A stretch of 64,000 nt of DNA from Labia minor (lineage: Eukaryota > Arthropoda > Insecta > Dermaptera > Spongiphoridae), in the NCBI GenBank assembly GCA_963082975.1, contig OY720350.1, positions 36,872,660 to 36,936,659 of the forward strand, given 5' to 3'. The notes under the pieces were generated by a model that ran no database searches, was not told the DNA's origin, and saw only the letters and a program-made list of their open reading frames with translations. Shown here piece after piece: positions 34,266 to 45,499 of this stretch. Within the stretch, counting starts at the first letter, position 1; every line of letters begins with the position of its first letter. The translations under genes and the position numbers were made by a program.

Positions 34266-35300
34266 AATTTATATAAATTTTCATCAAAAAATTTGAATTT
34301 ATTCAAAATTTCCAAAAAAATATGATTAAAATTAAATATAAATTATAATTAATTGTTTATGAAAAAACGTTATATAAATTAGAATTATATTCTTATTTTC
34401 ATTTTTCAATTTATATAAATCATCAAAAAATTTGAATTTATCCAAAATTTCCAAAAATATTATTAAAATTAAATATAAATTATAATGAAATAAGCTGGAG
34501 TGTCTCCACTCGTCTATCTCGCAATTTGAATTGGATTAAATAACATAATATATTATATTTAAATTAAATTTAATTAATTATAAATTATAAATAATAAATA
34601 TTAAACCAGCGCATGTTTGGTTTTTTATTGATGGCACCATGGCACGTGTTGGCGCGTGAGATTTGCAGTGTTAAAAAATTAATTCTGGTACTTTCAGCGA
34701 TTCAATCAAGCTGAAATTCTATATATAGCAGTTTTATACAATTATTAATCATGTGAAAAATTATCAAACATATATCTTTATTTTTACGGTCACTTAAGAG
34801 GAAAAAAAAATCAAAACGTTGTAGGTAATGACCCTCTTCCGGTTGAGCTACATTTCTCAAAAGTTGATAGAAAACTATGAATTTTGAATAATGCTCATGT
34901 ACCAAATTGCATCATTCTAGCTCAAACCGTTTTTGCGTAATCTTGCCTACATACATACACACACACATACACACACACACACACACACACAGACAGACAT
35001 TTTTCTCAACCTTAGTGACAATGATTCAGGAACCTTCAAAACGTATAAAAACATCAAAATCTCAACATCGAAAATTTTCGTGATCGCAATACTATCTCTG
35101 GCGAGATAGTAAAAACGTTATATAAATTAGAATTATATTCTTATTTTCATTTTTCAATTTATATAAATCATCAAAAAATTCGAATTTATCCAAAATTTCC
35201 AAAAATATTATTAAAATTAAATATAAATTATAATTAATTGTTTATATGAAAAAACGTTATATAAATTAGAATTATATTCTTATTTTTATTTTTCAATGAT
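34266..35300. repeat. Short tandem array, 139-bp unit, interrupted by A3
   Basis: CGTTATATAAATTAGAATTA recurs at 34368, 35116 and 35255. The last two are 139 bp apart and the first is followed by the same unit (TTATCCAAAATTTCCAAAAA) up to the A3 insertion at about 34487. A further partial unit lies at 34266-34350. Confidence 0.75.
34495..35110 (-). mobile_element. Helentron-like element, family A (copy A3)
   Basis: About 616 bp in reverse with both ends: 3' hairpin at 34497-34511 and the 5' hairpin pair ending at 35110. The microsatellite is at 34951-34998. It lies inside the 139-bp tandem array and replaces about 18 bp of it. Confidence 0.75.
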
Positions 35301-35725
35301 GGCATATATAAATTTTATCTATTTTCTTAGGGGAACTAAATAAAAGTTTTAATCTAGCCTGGTTCCAAATTCACCCAAATCATATCTCACCAAATATTAA
35401 AGTGAAATTCTAAAAGTTTATTCGTATTTTATCATCTAAAAGAAAAGTCATTCGTTTTGACTGTGGGTCAAAATTAAATTTTTATGAATAAAAACGTTTT
35501 TGGGTCAGTGAAATATTAAATTTCAAAATCGGTTTGAAGTAAAAAATGCAAACTATATTATTGAGAAAATAATTATATAATAATTAATAAAAATAATAAT
35601 AATTGATAATTTTACATTTCATTTATTATTAATTTTTTCTGTACTAAAGTACAAATGAAGTTAATCGCGTTCGACTGATCAGCATTTCTCAGTTCATACA
35701 TATTGTTATATTTTAGTAAAGTAAA
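35300..35725. other. AT-rich DNA, no gene
   Basis: Nothing recognised. Confidence 0.6.
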
Positions 35726-36302
35726 GCCAGAGATAGTATTGCGATCACGAAAATTTTCGATGTCGAGATTTTGATGTTTTTATATGTTTTGAAGATCCCT
35801 GAGTCATTTTCACTAAGGTTGAAAAAAATGTCTGTGTGTGTGTGTGAATGTGTGTATGTAGACAAGATTACGCAAAAACAGTTTGAGACTAGAATAATGA
35901 AATTTGGTATACGGGTATTATTCAAAATGCATAGTTTTCTATCAACTTTTGAGAAATGTAGCTCATCCGGAAGTTTTCCACATTTTCATTTTTATTTCCT
36001 CTAAACTGACCATAGAAATAAAGTTATATGTTTGATAGTTTTTCACATCATTAAAAATTGTATAAAACTGCTATATATAGAATTTCAGCTTGAATGAATC
36101 ACTGAAAGTACAGGAATTTTTTAACATTTTCCAAATCACGCGCCAGCACGTGACGTGGTGCCATCAACAAAGTCGCGCTGGTTTAATAAATATTATTTAT
36201 TAATTTTAATTTATAATTTATAATTAATTAAATTTAATTTAAATATACTATATGTTATTTAATCCAATTCAAATTGCGAGATAGTCGAATGGAGACACTC
36301 CA
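35726..36302 (+). mobile_element. Helentron-like family A, slightly 5'-truncated (copy A4)
   Basis: Begins at GCCAGAGATAGTATTGCGAT, lacking the outer ACTATCTC arm, and runs to GCGAGATAGT and the 3' hairpin. Modules as in A1. Confidence 0.7.
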
Positions 36303-36340
36303 GATTTTTTTTTCTTCAATTTGTATTTATTCATATGACG

Positions 36341-36382
<42 letters not shown>

Positions 36383-37130
36383 ATAGATATTTTTGAAATT
36401 ATTTATTATTTATCAAGACTAACTTCATTACTGCACTATACTATATTGAAACTTACACTCGACCTGCAACTGCAACACTGCAATATAAACAGTGATATGA
36501 TTTATTCCAAAAACAATTATTCTTTTATTGCATTTTTGTTATTAAAAACTCCGTGTTCATATTTTGTTTGTTTTTTATTTATGTTTAAAATATTATATTA
36601 TATTGAGAATTTTGGAGGATCACTTGAAATTACTAATCATAGGTAGTTGAGATCTAATCAAACATTATCATAGAAAAACTAATAATTAATAATTTAAATA
36701 ATTTTGTAAAATTATTTCAGATTTAATACACGGTGTTATAATTAAATAATTTTTTCTTCAAATCAATTAAGTTAGGGCATTTGCTTCTTTATAGAAGGCA
36801 GGGAAATAAATAGACTTCAAATTCACTGTGTAATTGAACGTAAAATTGCTTTAATATTTTAAACGACTGATCTGTGAAAATATCCATTTAACAAACAAAA
36901 TGTTCACACAAGTTGAAAAATCAATAAAAGGAAGATTAACATTATATTCTCAATATGGATATAAACAATATGATATTTATAATTTTTAATTTCATTTAAA
37001 TGTTCGGCTCGGTAATTAAGTTAAAAAAAAAAGATTCATTATTATTGGGTTTCACTGGTAATATGAATACCTGATTCACCCAATCACCATTCAAATAATA
37101 ACATACAAACAGTTGATATAATATATAGAC
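36303..37130. other. AT-rich DNA, no gene
   Basis: (TA)n and (TG)n at 36341-36382. The open frame at 36335-36646 starts in that microsatellite and is not credible. Confidence 0.6.
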
Positions 37131-37872
37131 CTGGGACACCGAGCTATCGCTCGATCCTTTATCAAATTTAGACAATTTATTTTTATATACTTTAAAAATT
37201 TTACAATTTTTTAATTATTTATTACAATTGTTAAATGGGATTTCTAAAAATGACCCACTAAAAATTTTTTTCATAAAATGTTTCAAATTAATTAAAATAA
37301 ATTGATTTTCATTTCAATACCTGGGACACCGAGCTATCGCTAGAACATTTAACAAATTTATACTATTTATTATTATATACTTTAAAAATTAGAATATTTG
37401 AATTTGTTTAATTTTTAACACATGTAATCAATCATATGCATAAAGAATAGAAAATTTTGAAAATCAACTTGGTATTAAATTCAGAAAAAAAAATACTGAT
37501 ATATAGAAAATATAGACCTTTCGAATATAATTGAAACTCTTTCTCTTCCTCTATTTTAAATTTTAAAAAACGGAAGAAATTAAGATGCGTTATACAACAT
37601 GGATGGGTAAATGAATTGGGCTCCCTACTTCCCTCTCTACTGACTGTTCATTTCGTAACTGAAAATAGTATCGAATAGAAATAGACGATATTACTTGGAT
37701 TAATCTTATTATGCTAGCTAAAATTGTTTGTTTGTATTATTGAAGACCCCAGTTTAATTCATTTTAATCAGATTGATGCAATGATGCAACATTTAATAAT
37801 TGTAATAAATAATTAAAGAATTGTATATCAATATTTTTTAAAGGGTCGAGCAATAGCTCGGTGTCCCAGGTA
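37131..37872. mobile_element. Element with inverted GGGACACCGAGC ends, related to family C
   Basis: ACCTGGGACACCGAGCTATC at 37131 (and again at 37318) is the inverted copy of the family C end AGCTCGGTGTCCCAGGT at 37854-37870. The inverted similarity continues inward for about 90 bp (ATTATTTATTACAATTGTTA versus TAATAATTGTAATAAATAAT). Each terminus has its own small hairpin (CGAGC-TATC-GCTCG). The two parallel left ends suggest an insertion or partial duplication. Superfamily unassigned. Confidence 0.5.
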
Positions 37873-38008
37873 TTAATATTTACAGACAAACTCAATAATA
37901 ATGAATTATTTTTTTTTAACTTATGTACCGAGCAGAGGCTCGGGGTCCCGGTACTATATATATACAAACAAACAAACAAACAATTTTAGCTAGCATAATA
38001 AGATAAGA
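37699..38008. repeat. Inverted repeat around the right end
   Basis: CTTATTATGCTAGCTAAAAT near 37706 and ATTTTAGCTAGCATAATAAG near 37984 are inverted copies, each followed by a TTTG/CAAA run. The enclosed DNA includes the family C-like end and a GTACCGAGCAGAGGCTCGG hairpin at 37924-37942. Confidence 0.6.
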
Positions 38009-38009
38009 T

Positions 38010-38784
38010 TTATGGAAAAAATAAACCAATTATATATTAAATATAAATTTAATATATATATTTTTTAAATTAAAATAATTATTGTGTAAAATGAAATTTG
38101 ATATGTTAAGCAAACTTGATCGATAATATCAATATAATTTTATCATATATTTCATAATCTTGATTTTGTAATAATTATTATTAAGAAATTCATATTTCGA
38201 TTCAATATGCTTCTATAAGTATTAATTTCTTTTTTGATGAAATAAATGTTAATGCAAAAAAGTTAATCATGAAACTTATCTACCGCCGAAGCGCGAACGC
38301 TAGTGTATGGATTGAAAAGGCAATCCCCACATCTTTATTCAAATCGACTAGCATGCTTGGAGTCACATAATAAACACCTTACAGTAAAGAGCCTATAATA
38401 TAGTAAAGCTCACTGTTTTCAAACGATAATATAAAAACAACACAGATAACTTGAAGAGGTAATAATAAATAAAATAAATAAAATTTGGATATTCAACTTG
38501 AAATAATTTATTGAATATTTAAACAATAAAATAAATTTATAAAATTTCAAAAAATATAATGTAAATAAAATTTTAACATTGTTTTTTTTTATAAAATGAT
38601 ATAAATATATATTTTTTAATTATGAAAAGGATCATATATGTCACTTCAAATTTCAAAAATATTGTTGAAAGATTAAAACTAGAAATATTTAATTCGTTTG
38701 ATAATAAAAATTAAGTTTTCTAATCCATGCTCTTGATATTTTTTTTATTAATTTATTATATATATTATTTTTTGTTATTTATTT
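38010..38784. other. AT-rich DNA, no gene
   Basis: A short mixed patch CTACCGCCGAAGCGCGAACG at 38280 stands out; otherwise AT-rich and empty. Confidence 0.55.
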
Positions 38785-39047
38785 TGGGGCCAAAGAATGA
38801 TGACGTCACCGGGGAATGGCAGAGATTACATAACGAAGAATTGCATGACCTCTATGCATCTCCATATAGTTAGAATAATAAAATCGAAAAGGCTTCGGTG
38901 GGCAGAACACGTGGCTAGAATGGGAGAAGATAGAATGGGGCGAAAAATATATTGGTGGGGAGACCGAGAGGGAAACGTCCGCTTGAAAGACCAAGGACGC
39001 GAGAGAGGAGAGGATGGGAGAGGATAGGACTGGAGGGTTGGGAATAG

Positions 39048-39061
39048 TTGGAGGGGTGTGG
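39048..39061. repeat. Target-site duplication, left copy
   Basis: TTGGAGGGGTGTGG, repeated exactly at 39617-39630 around the family C insertion. Confidence 0.85.
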
Positions 39062-39616
39062 TAATTTTTAATTAATTTATTAATTAACCACTGGAAGGTT
39101 TTTTTGGAAATTCTCATAATATATAATATTTATAAAGACAAATCGATCTGTATAGGTTTCAGCCTGGAGAAAAATCATCTTCATAAGTTTTTTCTTAATT
39201 TAAATATTAATACGTCATCCATTTTGTCATTATTTTTTAATTGAAAATCTATTAGTATTTTTTCATATTTAAAATACTTTTAAATTTTTTATTTAATTTC
39301 GAAATAAAATTAATAATATTTTAGAATCAAATTAAAAAAAAATAATAATTAATCATTGACAAAAAAAAATAATCTAAAAGTTATCTTTATTTGTCTTGCA
39401 AACATTGTAAGTTTATTTATGATATTTTAAAAACAATTTTTTAAACTGTTTTGACATTTAATTTTTTGTTAATTCTTATAAATTTTTATTAGTTAATTTT
39501 ATGTTATTTTTTTTTTATCTATTTTCGCCTTTATTTTTTATTAAATTATTAAAGAATTGTATATCAATATTTTTTAAAGGGTCGTGCTATAGCGCGGTGT
39601 TCCAGGTACTTTATAC
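39062..39616 (+). mobile_element. Family C repeat (copy C2)
   Basis: 555 bp inserted in a LINE tail with an exact 14-bp target duplication. It begins TAATTTTTAATTAATTTATT and ends with a GTGCTATAGCGCGGTGTTCC hairpin-bearing segment and TACTTTATAC. A long target duplication is typical of target-primed retroposition, yet there is no poly-A tail and no tRNA-like head. Its middle is similar to the interior of long family B elements. Non-coding, class unknown. Confidence 0.75.
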
Positions 39617-39630
39617 TTGGAGGGGTGTGG
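39617..39630. repeat. Target-site duplication, right copy
   Basis: TTGGAGGGGTGTGG, identical to 39048-39061. Confidence 0.85.
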
Positions 39631-39690
39631 TTGCTGCGACCAAGAACTTTCGAGTTCCGGAGAGCCACAGAGAAAGATAGATAGATTTTT

Positions 39691-40346
39691 TATGATATTC
39701 ATTTAATAGATTATTTATTACATTCTTAATATTTCTTTCTTAAGACTTTTTTTTAACGCACAATGTCAAAAAATATAACATATAATATCTTCCAGATTGA
39801 CTTATTTTAATAAAATTTCGATATTAATTTAATATCTTGAGAAAGTCAAAATTATTTTCTCTTTTATACATGTTTTTTTTATAAACTTAATTTTATCTAT
39901 ATATTCTTTTATATAACATAATAATATATTATTATACATATATTAAATATGTGTTATTTCATATAGCTTTCACTTTTTTCAACAACACCATAACTCAAAA
40001 CTTTTCCTTCTCGTAGCGATCAAATAGAGTTTCAAAGTGGAATGAAAAGTACTAGATTAAATCACATCACCTAATTCCGAAAAAATTATATATGATATAT
40101 GTTGTTTCGAATCTTCTACTATCATTGTAACAAAATTTTGTATTGAAATTTTTAAAAGTGTTTTTTTTTACATTTTAATGGTGTTTATTGAGTTGAAATT
40201 GTCATAAACACAATTGTTTTGGATAGAAATATGATAATAATAATTATTATTAATAAAAATTAATATTTTTTAACCTTGAAACAGTGATAAAATAAATACA
40301 TTAGTTTAAGCAGACATTTCATTTTTTTTAATTCAAATTATTTTTT
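39691..40346. other. AT-rich DNA, no gene
   Basis: Nothing recognised. Confidence 0.6.
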
Positions 40347-41316
40347 ACTTTCTTGCATACTTCGTATAAGGGAAGTATTGGAATATCGTCAAAAATTTCG
40401 ACTTCGAGATTTCGATAGATCTTGACATTTTAGACTTCCCTGAGTCGGAAAATACCATTTTTCGAATTATGTCTGTGTGTGTATGTATGGATGTATGGAT
40501 GTATGTAATGTTTGTCTGTGAGCAAATTTACTCAGAAACTAGTCAAGCTAGGACTTCGAAATTTGGTACACCGATATTATTCACAGTTTGTAGATTTCTA
40601 TCAAAATTTCGTCAAAATCGGTTAGCCGGAAGTGGTACTTTACCTACACTGGTTGCGTTCACCTTTCAAGTAAAGTACCAGTTTGCTTCGAGATATTTGC
40701 TACATATTTTGTATATAGATTTAAAAATATGAAAAAAATTGAGATACCAAATTTCATCATGATCTGACTACCGGAAGTGACATTTTACCTATACAAGTAG
40801 CGTTTCTTTTTTACCGACCGACGATAGTAAGGGAGGTATTGTTTTCACACCAAATTTCACCTATGGATATTTTTAGGTACATATCTCCACGAATCATGCA
40901 TTTTCTTAACAGAAAAAAGTATTTTTAGCATGATGTCTGTCCGTCCGTCCGTATAGATGTGTACAGCTTGGATGGCTCAACGGATTTTGGTGAAATTTGG
41001 TATATTTACTTAATGCATCAGTATGATGAATTGATCAACTTTTGGTGCAAATCCGGAAACCGGAAGTGCTAGTATTGCCGATCGAAGAGAGGAAGGGAAG
41101 GGTTATTTTCATATCAAATTTCACGTGAGGACATATCTCCACGTGTTATGCACTTTGTATTGGTTTTATCCTCGAGAAAAATCATCTTCATTAGTTTTTT
41201 CTTAATTTAAAATTATATGACGTCACCCAGCACTTCAAGACGTCACAGCCAGCTCTTATATATTAGAAATGAAATAAAATTAAAAATATTTATATTATAT
41301 CCATATCTGTTTTTTT
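40347..41316 (+). mobile_element. Helentron-like family B, long form, 3' end missing (copy B4)
   Basis: Begins ACTTTCTTGCATACTTCGTA after a T-run, carries a TG/GATG tract (40472-40505), a (GTCC)n tract (40937-40952), the GAAATTTGGTA and CCGGAAGTG modules and the TGACGTCA block, then stops at CCATATCTGTTTTTTT without the CACTCC hairpin. Close to B3 in reverse. Confidence 0.75.
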
Positions 41317-41342
41317 ATATTTGAATATGTTTTCTTCTAGTG

Positions 41343-41500
41343 CAGCGGTTCTCTAACTTATTGATGATGTTGGTGCCAGAGGAACTTCCATCATTAAAGT
41401 TCAGGTACCACTAAAATTAAATTATTTCGTTACTAGTAGTTAATGAGGGACTATTAAAAGGTTATAGGGTACCATATGTGTAACAGTTTGAGAACTTCTG
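41343..41500. mobile_element. hAT-type MITE
   Basis: 158 bp. Left end CAGCGGTTCTCTAAC and right end GTTTGAGAACTTCTG are imperfect inverted repeats of the CAGTGGTTCTCAAAC type common in hAT elements. The flanking 8-mers match poorly, so it is old. Confidence 0.6.
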
Positions 41501-44500
41501 ATTTATGTTTAGAGTATTTATATGATTGCTGTTTCAAGATTACAAATTAACGCATGCACGAGAAGTCTTTTCAAATGTAAAATAACGCATCTTAAAAACG
41601 GCTATTTTCGCTACAGTATTGTTTTCAAATATCCAACTATTTTATGTTTATGCAGTACAACTTATTCTTTTATTTTTTTTTCAGTAAGTTTTACTAAAAG
41701 AGTCTTTAAAATAAGAAAGATAATAATTTAATAAATTGAAGGAGAAAATATGAGTGCTTATTGCTTTATTCAGATTATTATAATATTCCATTTTATTTGC
41801 AGGTAAAATCCCTCTAAAAGTCCAGTGATAAGAAATAATTGCTGTATTAGAGGTGCTTGACAACCAAAAAACAACTGAATGAAAAACAGAATGAAGCAAA
41901 AACCATGGTAGCAAACTAGGGATTAACTTCATCCCTTTCGCTTCTTTTTCCCAATCTCTCACTTCCCTTCACATCAATATTTCAAAGACACACTTTGGTT
42001 TGTGTTTGAAAGTATATATTTTTGGAAAATATGTTTTTAAAAAATAAATCTCATAAACCTTGGTTGATACTTCTATTTTGTAAATATGTAGATAAAATAT
42101 ATATACATAAATAAATCCATACAAATTTTACATAATTTAGTTCATTACTTTTATTTATATCTACATATAAAAATAAACAGAGAAATTAAAGTGATGTAAT
42201 AAATTCTTTCAAAAATTTTAATATATTTAAATGGATTTTGAGATTCTGAATAAAAAAAAATGATTTTTTTTGAAAAATGTGAATGTGTATCTAACGACAA
42301 TATAATAATTATGAAATTTTATATGTAAGTTAAAATTTTCAATAAGTAGAAATTTTATTTTCACACAGGTTTTTTTCTCAAAAAAATTGTAAAAATATAA
42401 TTTACGATTTAATTTACACTGCAAAAAATCCTTTGATTTATAGTTTTCTATGCTAAATGAAAGTAAAATAATTCGTGTAATGATCTATATTATATTTTGT
42501 TTGTAAATTATTATTATATAAAAAATAGTTATTTTATTCTATTATGATTTTTATAAAAATTAAATTTTATATAATAATTCCGTACTTGTGATAAAAATAT
42601 TTTTATCATTATTCTTTTCTTATTTTTGTTAAAGGTTAAAAATAAACATCCGTTCAATGCTTTAGAATAGAATCAACACGTTGATATAAGTGATATCGTT
42701 TAACGACCCCATGCTATTTTAAGTGTTACTTTATTTATACTATTGATCATTTAATTTGAATATCTTTCACAAGTCGTTTTTCAACAAATTGTAAGAAAAG
42801 ATTTGGTCCTGTTTATTTCTTAAAAAAAAAAATTAAAACAAATAAAAATTTACAAACAAATGAATTAAACAAATTTTTATTAGTTTATTTTAATTTAAGA
42901 ATTTATATTAATGTTTATCTTTTTAAATCTTATATCAAAAAATTCACAGATGATAGATTAAAATTTTTTAATTTTTATTACCTCAAAGTTTAATGTGGCG
43001 CCCTCTACTTGGATCTTTTATTTACTTAATCCTATGTTAGTTTTATACCGTGTATATTTATATACATAAATTAATAGGGAATATATAGGGTCTTTTCTCA
43101 TATTAGATTTCTAGTGGCTGGAGCAAAGACAGTACATTAAATTACAACTTTTACAGAATATGACATAAATATTCTGCACAGTTTTTCTTACAGATTTCCT
43201 TAACTGACAATATGGTGTAAAAAACATATTAGAAACCATTCTATTTATTCTCTATCAAGTTTGGTACATAAATATGCACGGTGTAAAACTAGCATAAGAA
43301 TATCAAATTATAGTAAATGTAGATTAAAGTATTAAGAATATTTAAGAAAAATGTTCAAATTATAGATTTATACAAAATAATTAATAAAATTTATTTTTTA
43401 ATCCTTCTTTAAGACTTTTATTATATAAAGGAAATACTATTTGACAAATGCCTATTATCAAATAATAAATGTTGTCTTTCATCTTTAATAGATTAATTAA
43501 GACAAGAATATTCTATTAAATGTTTAATATTAAGTGTTTAGTACAAAAAGGGTGAATAAACTTGAGGAGTTATCGAACTGTGCTATTTCATTATAGGTCC
43601 AGCTAATATTGAATTTTTTATAGAATATTAAACAAAAAGAAAAAATTTCCTGTCGATGGATAGAGCGAGTAAATTAGTTTCCTTCCTTGTGCATTTTCCG
43701 AGTGTTTTTTTTTTCTTTTTATTAATGTTTTATCTAGATCGAGAAATTGATTTATGTTTCGAGATATAATCTCTAATTTTTTTCATATCTATCTTTAGAC
43801 TTGAATTAAAGAAAGGTAAATAAATTTAGAAAATGTTTATTATATGTTTTCTTTTATTTAGATTATTTTCTTAAACTAGAAGGTTTTATTTGCTTTTATT
43901 ATATGAATTATATTATTATATTTATTTATATACTTTATGTATTATCTATATTATTTATTATAATAAAAATATAATTTATTTAATATAATTAATTAATTTG
44001 TTTTAATTTTCTTAATTCTTATAAAATATATTTTTCAAACAAATTTTAATTAAAGATTATATTTCATGAAATTAATAATGGTAGTCAAAGATTATTTTGC
44101 GCCCCTGGAAGTTGGGCAATCTGCAGAACGGTTATGCTAGTGGGTGGTCTCTTTTCTCCTTAGCATTAAAATTAACACAATACGATTATTTTTATACATA
44201 TTATTATTTAAACTAAGAATACATTTTTGCAATTATGAAAATATTAAATTTGAACAAATTATTAAAATATATGTAAATTCATAATTATGAAATAAAGTAA
44301 TATTTTCTTATTATAGTATAATAGAAATATTTAAAACAACATTCATAAACATGAAAAATATATATTTTTTTAAATGGTAAATATGAAATGCTGTTTCTTT
44401 TAAATATTCATATATCATTTTCTACCCAAACTGGCAGTGAATTTAATTTTTATAAACCCATAAATAAAATAAAAAAAGAAATTAACCATACTCTGAATTT

Positions 44501-44967
44501 TTTATATTATTTTTTTTACTACATATTTGAATATCCCTTCTACAAGAAAAGAAAAAAATTTATTTTAATTGTTTATAAATAATTTTAAATTTGTTATTTT
44601 ATTTTCTAATTCTTTTATTATTAATTATAATTTATTATTTTATAAGTAAGTATTGATTTTCATTTTTAAACACAACACTGGAAATAATACATGCTTATAT
44701 TCTTAACTATATAGAATATTTTTCCAAATATATAAAAAACAACTTAAATTATAATTATTATATAGACTGGGTTTCAATATTCAATTGGATATACTGTTGA
44801 TATCTAATAAAAGAATAGTAGCTTTATACACTTATAATACGAATAGAATATCAGGATTATTCAGATAAGAAAATAAAAATTTAACCTTATCATAAGCTAA
44901 GTTATAAAAGTTGTATTTATATATTTAGTTTTAAGATTAAAGTTATTAAAAGTTATTCTAATCATAA
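41501..44967. other. AT-rich DNA, no gene
   Basis: The longest empty stretch. The open frames at 41522-41731, 41681-41962, 42227-42424 and 44388-44582 are short, biased to I, K, N, F and Y, and show no motif. A mixed patch at 44100-44155 (GCGCCCCTGGAAGTTGGGCA) is unrecognised. Confidence 0.6.
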
Positions 44968-45155
44968 CACACTATGAGCGGGGCGGGTATTTATACCCGT
45001 TGCCAATTATATGAGGGATTAGTTATAGTTTAAAATAAGTAATTTTAAGTGACACAAGGGAAAATATATATTATATAAGTGGCAACGGGTATAAATACCC
45101 GCCCCGCTTATAAGTGGCAGTCCCCGCAACGGGTACAAATACCCGCCCCGCTCAT
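44968..45155. mobile_element. TTAA-type MITE, left part (family D, copy D5)
   Basis: Starts after ATAA (44964-44967) with CACACTATGAGCGGGGCGGG, has the core in the same orientation as D4, and is cut at GCTCAT, where a (TA)n run and the LTR element begin. Its last bases (AGTGTG, then ATAA) lie on the far side of that element at 50016-50025. The flanking ATAA is the same on both sides, a departure from the usual TTAA. Confidence 0.75.
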
Positions 45156-45174
45156 ATATATATATATATATATA
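45155..45174. repeat. (TA)n at the LTR-element insertion site
   Basis: About ten TA units between the cut MITE and the left LTR; similar TA units follow the right LTR at 50005-50015. Confidence 0.8.
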
Positions 45175-45465
45175 AGATGGTAGGTTTAATCAAATGGACT
45201 ATAGACAGATTTGTTTGCTATAAACATTTTATTACATTAGAAAAATTTTAAATAATTACAATAAATACAATAATATATTCTTACCTAAAAACAAATTGGT
45301 TTTTATAGTCAATTCTTATCTTGTTAATAACTAAATAACTTAAAAGTATAACTAATGGTTTTCCAATTTATAAAATCTAATTTATATAACCTTAACACAC
45401 AATTCCGTCTCATTATTGTAATACCAACTTAGGAATATTAAAATAATATAATTATTATTTTACAT
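45171..45465 (-). repeat. 3' LTR of the Ty3/gypsy element
   Basis: The TG...CA core is 45178-45464. A few more bases on each side are also shared with the other LTR, so the exact border within the TA-rich flank is uncertain by up to seven bases. Confidence 0.85.
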
Positions 45466-45499
45466 CTCCCCCCCTGTGGGAGATAATTCGTAGAATTTT

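Larger units (their letters stand above)
38785..39690 (+). pseudogene. LINE ORF2 tail (family F, copy F3), split by a family C insertion
   Basis: The frame at 38797-39027 reads MMTSPGNGRDYITKNCM..., including HIVRIIKSKRLRWAEHVARM, the conserved basic end of arthropod LINE ORF2 proteins (IVR.IK..RLRWAGHVARM). The rest of the tail (VAATKNFRVPESHRER, stop) continues at 39631-39682 after a 555-bp insertion. GGGGAATGGCAG replaces the usual TGEWR reading, so at least one frame change precedes it. Better preserved than the copy at 2655-3240. Confidence 0.75.

Noticed and set aside
36335-36646. Open frame of 103 codons
   Set aside because: Begins inside a (TA)n/(TG)n microsatellite, composition typical of AT-rich chance frames.
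40469-40732. Frames of 87 codons repeated at 40469 and 61300
   Set aside because: Similarity between them is that of Helentron-like family B DNA, starting in its microsatellite; non-coding repeat.
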